From NCBI RefSeq assembly GCF_000657795.2, contig NZ_JHEP02000009.1, positions 124,001 through 188,000 on the forward strand: 64,000 nucleotides of DNA. The letters run 5' to 3'. This document shows, in pieces, positions 9,827-18,145 of this stretch. The translations under genes and the position numbers were made by a program. How positions within the stretch are numbered: position 1 is the first letter of the stretch; each line of letters opens with the position of its first letter. Source of the DNA: Bordetella pseudohinzii (GTDB lineage: Bacteria; Pseudomonadota; Gammaproteobacteria; Burkholderiales; Burkholderiaceae_B). The notes under the pieces were generated by a model. It worked only from the letters and a program-made list of their open reading frames with translations. It had not been told where the DNA came from and ran no database searches.

Positions 9827-10842
9827 TCGCCCGCACCAACGTCACCATCAAGGACATCGCCACCGCCCTGGGCATGTCGCACACGACCGTCTCGCGCGCC
9901 CTGGCCGACCATCCCAAGATCAGCGCGGCGACCAAGGCCAGCGTGCGCGAGGCCGCGCGCGGGATGGGCTACGTGCCCAACGGCACGGCGCAGAACATGC
10001 GCACCGCGCACAGCCCGGTCATCGGCCTGATCGTGCCTGACATCCAGAACGACTTCTACGCGGCCACGGCCAAGATCGTGGCCGACGCCGCCGTGGCGCG
10101 CGGCTTTCAGCTGGCGCTGAGCATCACCGAAGACAATCCGGAGCGCGAGCTCAATGACCTGCGCGCCTTCGTCGTCTCGCGCGCGGCCGGCGTCATCATC
10201 ACGCCCACCGTCTCGCCCAAGGCCGAAACCGTGGCGCTGCTCAAGAACATCCACGCCATCCAGCTCATACGCCAGCACGCGGCCATGGAAGCCGAGGCCG
10301 TGGTCATCGACGAGCGGGCGGCCACGCGCGCGGCCGCCGAACACCTCATCAATTACGGCCATCGCCGCATCGCCTATGTGGGCACCACGACCGACCTGAG
10401 CTGCGGCGAGGATCGTCTCGAAGGTTTTCAGGGCGCCATGCGCGACGCCGGCCTGGACGCCAGCCTGACGGCCGTGGGGCCGCCCCGGGTCGAATTCGCC
10501 CATCGGGCCGTGCATGGCATGATGGGCGGGGCCAAGCCGCCCAGCGCCCTGATCGTGGGCAGCTCGCGCCTGACCGTGGGCGCGCTCAAGGCGCTGCGCG
10601 GCCTGGGCCTGGCCTGCCCCCGCGATGTGTCCGTGGTCGGCTATGGCGATCCGGACTGGTTCGAGCTGATAGGCGAAGGCCTGACCACGGTCGCCCCGCC
10701 CGTCTATCCGATGGGCGCTTACACCATCAACCTGCTCCTGGCGCGCATCCACGGCGAATCCGAACCGGCCGGCCATGCCTGGCCTTCGCGCTTTCCGGCC
10801 ACGCTCACCATACGCGGTTCGACCCGGCCCTACGCGCCTTGA
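9814..10842 (+). CDS. LacI-family transcriptional regulator
   Basis: 342 residues. The N-terminal helix-turn-helix is [21 protein letters not shown] (about 10-30), followed by the hinge [15 protein letters not shown] and a periplasmic-binding-protein-like sensor domain starting [14 protein letters not shown]. The DNA half-site predicted for such proteins contains a central CG, as in the two palindromes at 7682 and 7770. The gene overlaps the LeuD-like gene by 13 nt and so is autoregulated if it binds those operators. The inducer is probably the hydroxy-acid or its breakdown product (inference). Confidence 0.92.
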   Translation: MAGIVARTNVTIKDIATALGMSHTTVSRALADHPKISAATKASVREAARGMGYVPNGTAQNMRTAHSPVIGLIVPDIQNDFYAATAKIVADAAVARGFQLALSITEDNPERELNDLRAFVVSRAAGVIITPTVSPKAETVALLKNIHAIQLIRQHAAMEAEAVVIDERAATRAAAEHLINYGHRRIAYVGTTTDLSCGEDRLEGFQGAMRDAGLDASLTAVGPPRVEFAHRAVHGMMGGAKPPSALIVGSSRLTVGALKALRGLGLACPRDVSVVGYGDPDWFELIGEGLTTVAPPVYPMGAYTINLLLARIHGESEPAGHAWPSRFPATLTIRGSTRPYAP

Positions 10843-10893
10843 ATGCCTGGCGGGCGGATAATACGGTTCCCACTCCACCACTCGAGGATGACG

Positions 10894-11517
10894 ATGTCTC
10901 GCTGGACTTTCTACACCGCCCCCGGCACCTGCGCGCTGGCCACCCATATCGCCCTGCATGAAGCCGGCGCGGAGTTCGACCTGGTCAAGCTGGACATGTC
11001 GGCCAACCAACAGCAAAGCCCGGCCTATCTGAGCGTCAATCCCAAAGGCCGCGTGCCGGCCCTGGCCACCGAGCGCGGCGTGCTGACCGAGACCCCCGCC
11101 CTGCTGGCCTTTGTCGCCCAAAGTTTCCCGGCCGCGCGCCTGGCGCCCCTGGACGACCCCTTTGCCTTCGCGCGCATGCAGGAGCTGGCGAGCTACCTGG
11201 CCTCGACCGCCCACGTCGCGCATGCGCACAAGCGCCGCGGCGCGCGCTGGGCCGATGACGCGGCCGCGCAGGAAGCCATGCGCGCCAAGGTGCCGCAGAC
11301 CATGACGGCTTGCGCGGCCTATCTGGAATCGCAGATCGCCGGCCCCTGGGTGGCTGGCGAGGCCTATAGCGCCGTCGACGGCTATCTCTTCACCATCGGC
11401 AGCTGGCTGGAAGGCGACGGCGTGGACATGAGCCAATTCCCCAAGCTGTCCGACTACCTGGCCCGCATGGCCGCCCGCCCGGCCGTGCAGCGCGCCCTGG
11501 CCGAGGCCCAGGCCTGA
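10894..11517 (+). CDS. Glutathione S-transferase, beta class
   Basis: 207 residues with the thioredoxin-fold start TFYTAPGTCALATHIALHEAG, where the Cys corresponds to Cys10 of E. coli GstA. VNPKGRVPAL supplies the cis-Pro of the GSH site, and the helical C-domain ends FPKLSDYLARMAARPAVQRAL. I chose ATG 10894 because GAGG lies 6 nt upstream; ATG 10888 is an alternative. It is separated from the LacI gene by about 50 nt and followed by a strong terminator, so it may be the last gene of that transcript or stand alone. Role probably detoxification. Confidence 0.88.
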   Translation: MSRWTFYTAPGTCALATHIALHEAGAEFDLVKLDMSANQQQSPAYLSVNPKGRVPALATERGVLTETPALLAFVAQSFPAARLAPLDDPFAFARMQELASYLASTAHVAHAHKRRGARWADDAAAQEAMRAKVPQTMTACAAYLESQIAGPWVAGEAYSAVDGYLFTIGSWLEGDGVDMSQFPKLSDYLARMAARPAVQRALAEAQA

Positions 11518-11523
11518 AGACCC

Positions 11524-11549
11524 AAGCCAGCCCGTCGGGCTGGTTTTTT
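11524..11549 (+). terminator. Rho-independent terminator after GST gene
   Basis: Perfect 7-bp stem CCAGCCC-GTC-GGGCTGG (11527-11543) flanked by AAG/TT and followed by six T residues (11544-11549), directly after the GST stop codon. Confidence 0.9.
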
Positions 11550-11558
11550 CCATCCATA

Positions 11559-11580
11559 CGATGTTATGTTATAACGTTTT
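11559..11580. promoter_or_regulatory. Zur-box-like palindrome
   Basis: TGTTAT-GT-TATAACG (11562-11576) matches the core of the enterobacterial Zur operator (TGTTAT, 2 nt, TATAACA) in sequence and spacing, with an AT-rich right flank. It lies about 70 nt upstream of the zinc-free L36 paralogue, a gene class known to be Zur-controlled in E. coli (ykgM/ykgO). No zur gene is in the window. Confidence 0.6.
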
Positions 11581-11644
11581 CTTTTCTAAAACCCGCCGCC
11601 CATGAGCCCGTCCTGTCGAATCTCTCCACGCTAAAGGAAGCCTC

Positions 11645-11788
11645 ATGAAAGTCCTCGCCTCCCTCAAGGACGCCAAGGCGCGCCACCGCGATTGCCAGGT
11701 GGTGCGCCGCCGCGGGCGCATCTATGTGATCTGCAAATCCCAGCCGCGCTTCAAGGCGCGCCAGGGCGGCGCGCGCAAGCGCGGCTGA
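11645..11788 (+). CDS. ykgO: 50S ribosomal protein L36 paralogue, zinc-free (C-minus) type
   Basis: 47 residues, beginning [14 protein letters not shown] and continuing [20 protein letters not shown]; it aligns along its whole length with E. coli YkgO. The zinc-ribbon form of L36 has three Cys and a His. Here only Cys17 and Cys30 remain, so zinc is not bound. Such paralogues replace the zinc-containing L36 under zinc shortage and free the metal. AAGGAAG lies 4 nt upstream of the ATG. A Zur-box-like palindrome precedes it and the GST terminator insulates it, so it is probably monocistronic. The usual L31 partner (YkgM) is not next to it. Confidence 0.9.
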   Translation: MKVLASLKDAKARHRDCQVVRRRGRIYVICKSQPRFKARQGGARKRG

Positions 11789-11796
11789 GGGCGGAT

Positions 11797-12735
11797 TCAG
11801 GCCGGCGCGACGCCATCCCGGTCGGCGCCGGCCACCACTTCGCGCAGGCAGTCCATGGCCAGGCGCAAGGCCTGCGACATGAAGGCGTCGCGCGACCAAT
11901 ACATGGCGACGGCGCCAAAGCCCGACAGGCGCACGGGCAGGATGCGGATCACATTGAGCTGGGCCAGCCGCAGGGCCGCGCGGTGCGAGGCCACGCCTAT
12001 CATGTCGCTGTTGTTGAGCAGGGTGAGGTTGGCCGTGACCGAGTTGGTCTCCAGCGTGTCGCGCGGCAGGGCCTGGCCCGCCTCGGCCAGGGCATTGTCC
12101 AGGGCGTTGCGCACGGGCGTGCCCTTGGGCCAGAGGATCCAGCGATAGGCCTGCATTTCCGCCCAGCGCGGCTGCTTGATCTGCAGCAGCGGATGGCGCG
12201 GCCGCACCACGAGATGGATGGTGTCCACGAAGAGCGACTCCATCTCCAGCACGGGATCGCGGAACTCCGGATCGGCGCGGCCCAGCACCAGGTCCAGATC
12301 GCCTTGGGCCAGCTGTTCGGTCAGGCGGTCCGTCGTGCCTTCGACCAGGCTGACGCGGGCCAGCGGCATGCGGTCCAGGATGCGCATGATGGCCAGCGGC
12401 GCCGTATCGGAGGCGGCCACGCCGCTGGCGCCGATGACCACGCGGCCGCTGCCGCCTTCGCGCAGCGCCTCCATGTCGCTGCTGGCGCGGTCGAGCTGCG
12501 AATCCAGCCGCTTGGCATGGGCGATCAGCACTTCGCCATAAGGCGTGGGGACCAGGCCGCGGGCGTGGCGCTCGAACAGCGGCAGGCCGATGTCTTCCTC
12601 GAGATCCTTGAGCCATTTGGACAGGCCCGGCTGGGTGGTGTTGAGGATGACGGCGGAGTGGCTGAGGTTGTGAGTCTGCGCCAGGCTCAGCAACATCCTG
12701 ACGTGCCGCAGGCGCAGCCGGTGGGTCCAGTCCAT
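11797..12735 (-). CDS. LysR-family transcriptional regulator of the gentisate operon
   Basis: 312 residues. The N-terminal winged helix-turn-helix covers about residues 8-66 (LAQTHNLSHSAVILNTTQPGL then SKWLKDLEEDIGLPLF). The effector-binding domain follows from VVIGASGVAAS. It is transcribed divergently from the gentisate 1,2-dioxygenase gene with a 141-nt shared promoter region, the classical layout of an LTTR and its target. It therefore probably activates the 3-hydroxybenzoate/gentisate operon in response to an aromatic acid or ring-cleavage product (inference). Its 3' end converges on the L36 paralogue with an 8-nt gap. Confidence 0.92.
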   Translation of the reverse strand: MDWTHRLRLRHVRMLLSLAQTHNLSHSAVILNTTQPGLSKWLKDLEEDIGLPLFERHARGLVPTPYGEVLIAHAKRLDSQLDRASSDMEALREGGSGRVVIGASGVAASDTAPLAIMRILDRMPLARVSLVEGTTDRLTEQLAQGDLDLVLGRADPEFRDPVLEMESLFVDTIHLVVRPRHPLLQIKQPRWAEMQAYRWILWPKGTPVRNALDNALAEAGQALPRDTLETNSVTANLTLLNNSDMIGVASHRAALRLAQLNVIRILPVRLSGFGAVAMYWSRDAFMSQALRLAMDCLREVVAGADRDGVAPA

Positions 12736-12749
12736 GTCTCGCTCCAGAT

Positions 12750-12783
12750 ATACTTTATTTTGTATGACCGATAAGAAAATATC
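12750..12783. promoter_or_regulatory. Candidate LysR binding region, two short inverted repeats
   Basis: ATACTTTATTTTGTAT (12750-12765) is an ATAC-N8-GTAT inverted repeat resembling an LTTR box. A second one, GATA-N6-TATC (12770-12783), follows. Both lie in the AT-rich divergent promoter between the LysR gene and the gentisate operon. Binding is inferred from position only. Confidence 0.45.
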
Positions 12784-12876
12784 ATTTTTTTCGACATACC
12801 TGAAGCACCATAATGCGCTCCATATCGGGCGTCAGCCGCCCAGGACAAGCCGGAAGACCGGCGCAAGGAGACAGAT

Positions 12877-13932
12877 ATGGCCGATGGACAATCTTCCGCC
12901 CAGGCTCGCGCGGACTACTACGCCCGCATCGCCGCCAAGCATCTCAGCCCGCTGTGGGAGTCGCTGCACAGCCTGGTTCCGCCCAAGCCGGCGCCGCGCT
13001 GCATCCCCTTTCTCTGGAAATACGACGATCTGCGCGCCGATGTGCTGACCTCGGGCGAGCTCATCAGCGCCGAGGAAGCCGTGCGCCGCGTGCTCATCCT
13101 GGAGAACCCCGGCCTGCCCGGCCAGGCCAGCATCACGCAGACGCTGTATGCCGGCCTGCAGCTCATCCTGCCGGGCGAGGTCGCGCCCAGCCATCGCCAT
13201 ACGCAATCGGCGCTGCGCTTCATCGTCGAAGGCAGCGGCGCCTACACGGCCGTCAATGGCGAGCGCACCACCATGCACCCGGGCGACTTCATCATCACGC
13301 CTTCGTGGACCTGGCATGACCATGGCAATGCCGAGACGGTCGATGGCGGCGAGCCCGTGGTCTGGCTCGACGGCCTGGACATTCCGCTGATCCGCGCCCT
13401 GGACGCCGGCTTCGCCGAAAACTATCCGTCCGCCACCCAGCCGGTCACGCGCGCCGAAGGCGACAGCGCGGCCCGCTATGGCTACAACATGCTGCCGGTG
13501 CGCCACGACGCCCCCCGGGTCGGCGCCTCGCCCATCTTCAACTATCCCTACGTCCGCAGCCGCGAGGCGCTGGACCAGCTCTATCGCCATGGCGAGCTCG
13601 ATGCCTGGGACGGCGTGAAGCTGCGCTATGTCAATCCGGCCACCGGCGGCCACGCCATTCCGACGATGGCCACCTTTATGCAATTCCTGCCGGCGGGCTT
13701 CCAGGGCCGCACCTATCGCAGCACGGACTCGACCATCTATAGCGTGGTCGAAGGCCGCGGCACCGCGCGCATCGGCGACCAGGACTTCGCCTTCGGGCCG
13801 CGCGATGTCTTCGTGGTGCCTTCGTGGATGCCGGTGCAGCTGGCCGCGCTCAATGACGCGGTGCTCTTTAGCTACTCGGACCGTCCGGTGCAGGCCGCGC
13901 TCGGCCTGTGGCGCGAGTCCCGCGAAGGCTGA
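12877..13932 (+). CDS. Gentisate 1,2-dioxygenase
   Basis: 351-residue bicupin iron(II) enzyme that opens gentisate (2,5-dihydroxybenzoate) to maleylpyruvate. The iron ligands of the first cupin are visible as His106 and His108 in SHRHTQ and His147 in WHDHG, near the positions I recall for E. coli gentisate dioxygenase. The second cupin ([18 protein letters not shown] and onward) lacks the full metal set, as usual. It is the first gene of a five-gene catabolic operon and divergent from its LysR regulator. The neighbouring hydrolase, isomerase and hydroxylase make the assignment very firm. Confidence 0.96.
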   Translation: MADGQSSAQARADYYARIAAKHLSPLWESLHSLVPPKPAPRCIPFLWKYDDLRADVLTSGELISAEEAVRRVLILENPGLPGQASITQTLYAGLQLILPGEVAPSHRHTQSALRFIVEGSGAYTAVNGERTTMHPGDFIITPSWTWHDHGNAETVDGGEPVVWLDGLDIPLIRALDAGFAENYPSATQPVTRAEGDSAARYGYNMLPVRHDAPRVGASPIFNYPYVRSREALDQLYRHGELDAWDGVKLRYVNPATGGHAIPTMATFMQFLPAGFQGRTYRSTDSTIYSVVEGRGTARIGDQDFAFGPRDVFVVPSWMPVQLAALNDAVLFSYSDRPVQAALGLWRESREG

Positions 13933-13991
13933 ATCCCCGGGGCGCCGGCCGGCGCCCTGCTTTCTTCTTTGTTTTCCGCAAGGGTTTTCTC

Positions 13992-14693
13992 ATGGCTTAT
14001 GTATTCGCCCCGCCGGCCGTGGTCGGCATTCCCGTGGTCGGCAGCGCCGAACAATTTCCCGTGCGCCGCGTCTATTGCGTGGGCCGCAACTACGCCGCGC
14101 ACGCCCGCGAAATGGGTTTCGATCCGGACCGCGAGCCGCCCTTTTTCTTCTGCAAGCCGACCGACGCCGTCGTGCCCGTGGCGCAGAACGAAACGCTGTC
14201 GCTGCCCTACCCGTCCGAGACCGCCAATTACCACTACGAGATCGAGTTGGTGGCCGCCATCGGCAAGGCCGGCGCCAACATCCCGGTCGAGACCGCGCTG
14301 GACCATGTCTGGGGCTATGCGGTGGGCCTGGACATGACACGCCGCGACCTGCAGATGAAGATGCGCGAGGCCGGCCGTCCCTGGGAGCTGGGCAAGGCCT
14401 TTGACCAGAGCGCGCCCATCGGCCCGCTCTACCCGGCCGCGCAGGCCGGCGACATCCACCATGCCGGCCTTTGGCTGAACGTCGATGGCCAGGCCAAGCA
14501 GCAAAGCAATGTGGACAAGCTCATCTGGTCGGTGGCCGAGACCATCGCCTATCTGTCGCGCTACTTCCGCCTTGAGGCGGGCGACCTGATCTTCACCGGC
14601 ACGCCCGAAGGCGTGGGCCCGGTCGTGGCCGGCCAGCTGATGGAAGGCGGCGTCGATGGCCTGGGCACGCTCAAGGTCAAGGTGACGCCGTGA
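13992..14693 (+). CDS. Fumarylpyruvate hydrolase (FAH family)
   Basis: 233 residues. The FAH-superfamily fold is marked by VYCVGRNYAAHAREMG, the metal ligands in HYEIELVAAIG (E-x-E) and YAVGLDMTRRDLQ (Asp), the catalytic-region Lys in LGKAFDQSAP, and the C-terminal GDLIFTGTPEGVGPV. It cleaves fumarylpyruvate to fumarate and pyruvate, the last step of the GSH-dependent gentisate pathway. It follows the dioxygenase by 59 nt and overlaps the isomerase start by 4 nt. A general acylpyruvase activity is the alternative, but context fixes the physiological role. Confidence 0.93.
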   Translation: MAYVFAPPAVVGIPVVGSAEQFPVRRVYCVGRNYAAHAREMGFDPDREPPFFFCKPTDAVVPVAQNETLSLPYPSETANYHYEIELVAAIGKAGANIPVETALDHVWGYAVGLDMTRRDLQMKMREAGRPWELGKAFDQSAPIGPLYPAAQAGDIHHAGLWLNVDGQAKQQSNVDKLIWSVAETIAYLSRYFRLEAGDLIFTGTPEGVGPVVAGQLMEGGVDGLGTLKVKVTP

Positions 14694-15331
14694 CCCAGCT
14701 GTACAACTTCTTCAATAGTTCGACCTCTTATCGCGTGCGCATCGCGCTGGCGCTCAAGGGACTGCCCTACGAGTACCTGCCCATCAACCTGCGCAAGCAG
14801 GAGCAGCGCGAGGCCGGCTATGTGACGCTCAACCCCTCGGCCGGCGTGCCGCTGCTGGTCGAGGGCGAACTCCGGCTGTCGCAGTCGCTGGCCATCATCG
14901 ACTATCTGGACGCCACGCATCCCGAGCCGCGCCTGCTGCCGGCCGACGCGCTGGCGCGCGCCCGCGTGCTGGAAGTGTCGCAGGCCATCGCCTGCGACAT
15001 CCATCCCGTCAACAATATGCGCATCCTGCGTTATCTGCAGGATGTGCTGGGCGCGACCGAGGCGCAGAAGAACGCCTGGTACGCCCACTGGATACAAGAG
15101 GGGCTGACCGCGGTCGAGGCATTGCTCGCCCGCCACGGCCACGGCGAGTACTGCTTTGGCGACGCGCCCACGCTGGCCGACTGCTGCCTGGTGCCGCAGG
15201 TGGCCAATGCCCAACGCATGAACTGCGACCTGGCGCCCTATGCGCGCGTGTTGCGGGTGTACGAACACTGCTCGGCGCAGCCTGCCTTCCAGGCCGCCGC
15301 GCCCTCGCGCCAGCCGGATTTTTCCAAGTAA
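14690..15331 (+). CDS. Maleylpyruvate (maleylacetoacetate) isomerase, zeta-class GST
   Basis: 213 residues. The zeta-class active-site motif SSTSYRVRIALALKG is at residues 10-24, with the catalytic Ser, and NPSAGVPLLVEG forms the GSH-binding cis-Pro loop. It isomerises maleylpyruvate to fumarylpyruvate using glutathione. The start is GTG 14690, overlapping the hydrolase stop (GTGA), so translation is coupled. Together with the flanking genes it gives the complete lower gentisate pathway. Confidence 0.94.
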   Translation: MTQLYNFFNSSTSYRVRIALALKGLPYEYLPINLRKQEQREAGYVTLNPSAGVPLLVEGELRLSQSLAIIDYLDATHPEPRLLPADALARARVLEVSQAIACDIHPVNNMRILRYLQDVLGATEAQKNAWYAHWIQEGLTAVEALLARHGHGEYCFGDAPTLADCCLVPQVANAQRMNCDLAPYARVLRVYEHCSAQPAFQAAAPSRQPDFSK

Positions 15332-15415
15332 GCAGCACCCCGGGGCCGCCAGGCGCAGGCCGGCCCCGGACAAGGACAGCACGACTCCGCCGGCGGCGGG
15401 GTCTGGAGACGAGAC

Positions 15416-16636
15416 ATGAAAACAGCATCGGCGGGCAAATCCGCCCGGCAAACGGCCATCGTGGTGGGAGGCGGCATCGGCGGCCTGGCCGCCGCCCTGG
15501 CCCTCACCCGCCAAGGCATCCAGGTTCAATTGCTGGAGCAGGCCTCGCACATCGGCGAGATCGGCGCCGGCATCCAGCTCGGGCCCAACGCCTTCGCGGC
15601 CCTGGACGCCCTGGGCGTCGGGGAGATGGCGCGCCAGAAGGCCGTGTTCACCGATCACATCATCATGATGGACGCGGTGGACAACACCGAGGTCGTGCGC
15701 ATCGAGACCGGCCAGGCCTTCCGCGAACGCTTCAACGGCCCCTATGCCGTGATCCACCGCGCCGATATCCATGGAGCCATCCTCGAAGGCGTCAGGCACG
15801 ACCCCCTGATCACCTTTCGCACCTCCACCCAGATCCAGTCCTTCGAGCAGGGCGACGGCTATGCCCAGGTCCGCGACACGGAAGGCAATGTCTATCGCGC
15901 CGACATGGTCATCGGTTGTGACGGGGTAAAGTCCGTGGTCCGCCAAAGCCTGATCGGCGATCCGGCCCGCGTGACCGGCCACGTCGTCTACCGCGCGGTG
16001 GTCGAGCGCGACAACATGCCCGAAGACCTGCGCATCAACGCGCCGGTGCTGTGGGCCGGCCCGCGCTGCCACCTGGTGCACTATCCGCTGCGCGGCGGCG
16101 AGCAGTACAACCTGGTGGTCACCTTCCACAGCCGCGAGCAGGAAGAATGGGGCGTGCGCGACGGCAGCAAGGAGGAAGTGCTGTCGTATTTCGAGGGCAT
16201 CCACGCGCGGCCCCACCAATTGCTGGACCGCCCCACCTCCTGGCGCCGCTGGGCCACCGCCGACCGCGAGCCCGTCGAGCAATGGAGCTTCGGCCGCGCC
16301 ACCGTGCTGGGCGACGCCGCCCATCCCATGTCGCAGTACATGGCCCAGGGCGCCTGCATGGCGCTGGAAGATGCCGTCACGCTGGGCCTGTCGGTGCAGC
16401 AATGCGAAGGCGATCTGCCCGCCGCGCTCCAGCTCTATCAGTCCCTGCGCATCCCGCGCAGCGCGCGCGTGGTGTGGTCCACCCGCGAAATGGGCCGCAT
16501 CTACCACGCCAAGGGCGTGGAGCGCGCGGTGCGCAATGCGCTGTGGCAGGGCTGCCCCCAATCGCGCTTTTATGACGGCCTGCAATGGCTATACGGCTGG
16601 AAGGCCGAGAACTGCATGCAAGGCCCCCGCTTCTGA
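15416..16636 (+). CDS. 3-hydroxybenzoate 6-hydroxylase (FAD monooxygenase)
   Basis: 406 residues of the single-component FAD aromatic hydroxylase family. GGGIGGLAAALALTRQG near residue 18 binds the ADP moiety, GCDGVKSVVR is the DG motif, and VLGDAAHPMSQYMAQGACMA is the GD motif contacting FAD. The C-terminal extension after residue 340 is as in 3-hydroxybenzoate 6-hydroxylases. It converts 3-hydroxybenzoate to gentisate with NADH and O2. It is 84 nt after the isomerase and feeds the dioxygenase at 12877. A salicylate 5-hydroxylase role is unlikely because those are multicomponent Rieske enzymes. Confidence 0.92.
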   Translation: MKTASAGKSARQTAIVVGGGIGGLAAALALTRQGIQVQLLEQASHIGEIGAGIQLGPNAFAALDALGVGEMARQKAVFTDHIIMMDAVDNTEVVRIETGQAFRERFNGPYAVIHRADIHGAILEGVRHDPLITFRTSTQIQSFEQGDGYAQVRDTEGNVYRADMVIGCDGVKSVVRQSLIGDPARVTGHVVYRAVVERDNMPEDLRINAPVLWAGPRCHLVHYPLRGGEQYNLVVTFHSREQEEWGVRDGSKEEVLSYFEGIHARPHQLLDRPTSWRRWATADREPVEQWSFGRATVLGDAAHPMSQYMAQGACMALEDAVTLGLSVQQCEGDLPAALQLYQSLRIPRSARVVWSTREMGRIYHAKGVERAVRNALWQGCPQSRFYDGLQWLYGWKAENCMQGPRF

Positions 16637-16693
16637 CGTTTTTCCCGCCGTTTCGCTTTCCCCAGCCATAACAACAGCTCCAGGAGACAAACC

Positions 16694-17680
16694 ATGAAAC
16701 GCCGCCGTCAACTCTTGTCCGCCGCCCTGGCCGCCGGCTGCTTGCTGGCCAGCCCCTGGGCCCGGGCCCAGGCCCCGGCCTATCCCAGCCACACCGTCAC
16801 GCTGTACACCGCCTTCTCGGTGGGCAGCGGCCCGGACGTGGTGCTGCGCATCCTGAGCCAGGAGCTGGGCAAGCTCTGGAAACAGCCCGTGGTGGTGGAA
16901 AACCGCCCCGGCGGCGGCGGCTTCATCGCCATGGAGGCGGTGGCCAAGCTGCCAGCCGACGGCTATGCCCTGCTGCAGCTCGACAGCGAACATGTCTCGG
17001 CCCTGCCCCATCTGTACAAGACGCGCAACTACGTGCCGCTGCAGAAGTTCGACCTGGTGGCGCCGCTGTTCTACACCCCGTTCATGGTGTCCGTCAGCCA
17101 GAAATCGCCGTGGAAGAACATGAGCGACCTGATCGAGGCGGCCAAGACCCGCAAGGACAGCCTGACCTATGGCTCCTGGTTCGTGGGCAGCCCCGGCCAC
17201 CTGGGCGGTGAATGGCTGGCCTCGCTCACGGGCACCAAGATGATCCATGTGCCTTATAAGGAAGTCAGCCAGCTCTACACCGCGGTGGCCAACGGCGACG
17301 TGGACTGGGCATTTGGCACCATCCCTTCCACCCGCCCGGTCTATGACAGCGGCAAGCTGCGCTACCTGGCCATCGCCGCGCCCAAACGCCACCCCCAGTT
17401 CCCCGATGTGCCCACCGTGGCCGAGGCCGGCGGCCCGCCTCAGCTGGACGTCAACTCCATCGTGTCGCTGCTCGCGCCCAAGGGGCTGCCGCCGGAGGTG
17501 CGCGACAAAATCCATGCCGACGTGAGCCGCGTGCTGTCCATGCCCGAGGTGCGCAAGCGGTTGGACACCTTCGCCTTCGAGCCCCTGACCTGGCCCCTGC
17601 CCGAGCTGCGCCAGCGCCTGGACCAGAAGTCGCAGACCTACAAGTCTTTGATCGAAGCGGCCAATATCCGCCTGGACTGA
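16694..17680 (+). CDS. Bug-family (TctC-like) periplasmic solute-binding protein
   Basis: 328 residues with signal peptide (MKRRRQ, then a hydrophobic stretch to WARAQA) and the conserved VVVENRPGGGGFIAMEAV block and C-terminal family helices. It differs from the classical start in having YTAFSVGSGPD in place of the glycine-rich PFxxGG loop, so its ligand probably differs from that of the tartrate-type receptor. It follows the hydroxylase by 57 nt and so is co-transcribed; 3-hydroxybenzoate or gentisate is the likely ligand (inference). No TctA/TctB membrane partner is present nearby. Confidence 0.9.
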   Translation: MKRRRQLLSAALAAGCLLASPWARAQAPAYPSHTVTLYTAFSVGSGPDVVLRILSQELGKLWKQPVVVENRPGGGGFIAMEAVAKLPADGYALLQLDSEHVSALPHLYKTRNYVPLQKFDLVAPLFYTPFMVSVSQKSPWKNMSDLIEAAKTRKDSLTYGSWFVGSPGHLGGEWLASLTGTKMIHVPYKEVSQLYTAVANGDVDWAFGTIPSTRPVYDSGKLRYLAIAAPKRHPQFPDVPTVAEAGGPPQLDVNSIVSLLAPKGLPPEVRDKIHADVSRVLSMPEVRKRLDTFAFEPLTWPLPELRQRLDQKSQTYKSLIEAANIRLD

Positions 17681-17713
17681 CGCCTTCGGGCCGCGCGGGT
17701 TACGATCACGCGC

Positions 17714-18118
17714 ATGACGATAGGCTTCAACCCCCGCGCCCTGGCCGCCGCCGTGCTGCTGGGCATCGCGCTCGCCGTGCTGGCCACGGCGGGCGCGGGC
17801 TGGGGCTGGGCGCGCAGCTTCCTGGGCGACACCCTGGCCGTGGTCTGGGTGTACTACCTGTTCAAGATCTTCCTGCGCGCCCATGTGCTGGCGCTGGCCG
17901 GACTGGCCTTCGGCATGGGCGTATTCATCGAGATGGGCCAGTACGCGGCCGCCTACCTCGGCTGGCGCCTGCCCAACCCCCTGCTGCGCATTGTGCTGGG
18001 CAGCACCGCCGACGGGTGGGACATCCTGGCCTATGCCCTGGGCTGGGTGGCGGTTGTCGCCATCGAACTGCCGCGCCCGCGCAGGCAGGCGGATGGGCAG
18101 ACAAGCGGTTGGGTGTGA
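17714..18118 (+). CDS. DUF2809 family membrane protein
   Basis: 134 residues with four predicted membrane helices. The DUF2809 pattern is recognisable: early hydrophobic helix, GDTLAVVWVYYLFKIF, then a conserved acidic IEMGQY segment and a final LRIVLGSTADGWDILAYALGW. Function of the family is unknown. It begins 33 nt after the Bug receptor and may ride on the gentisate transcript, but nothing links it to aromatic catabolism. ATG 17714 is the only good start; a purine-rich site is weak. Confidence 0.75.
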   Translation: MTIGFNPRALAAAVLLGIALAVLATAGAGWGWARSFLGDTLAVVWVYYLFKIFLRAHVLALAGLAFGMGVFIEMGQYAAAYLGWRLPNPLLRIVLGSTADGWDILAYALGWVAVVAIELPRPRRQADGQTSGWV

Positions 18119-18124
18119 GGGATA

Positions 18125-18141
18125 CGGCGGGCGCCCCGCCG
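18125..18141. terminator. GC hairpin between convergent genes
   Basis: CGGCGGG-CGC-CCCGCCG, a perfect 7-bp stem in the 27-nt gap between the convergent DUF2809 and autotransporter genes. There is no T-tract, so intrinsic termination is uncertain. Confidence 0.35.
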
Positions 18142-18145
18142 CGCC

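Noticed and set aside
11602-11634. 10-codon reading frame upstream of the L36 paralogue
   Set aside because: It has no ribosome-binding site of its own and no recognisable attenuator peptide. It is probably a chance ATG in the leader.
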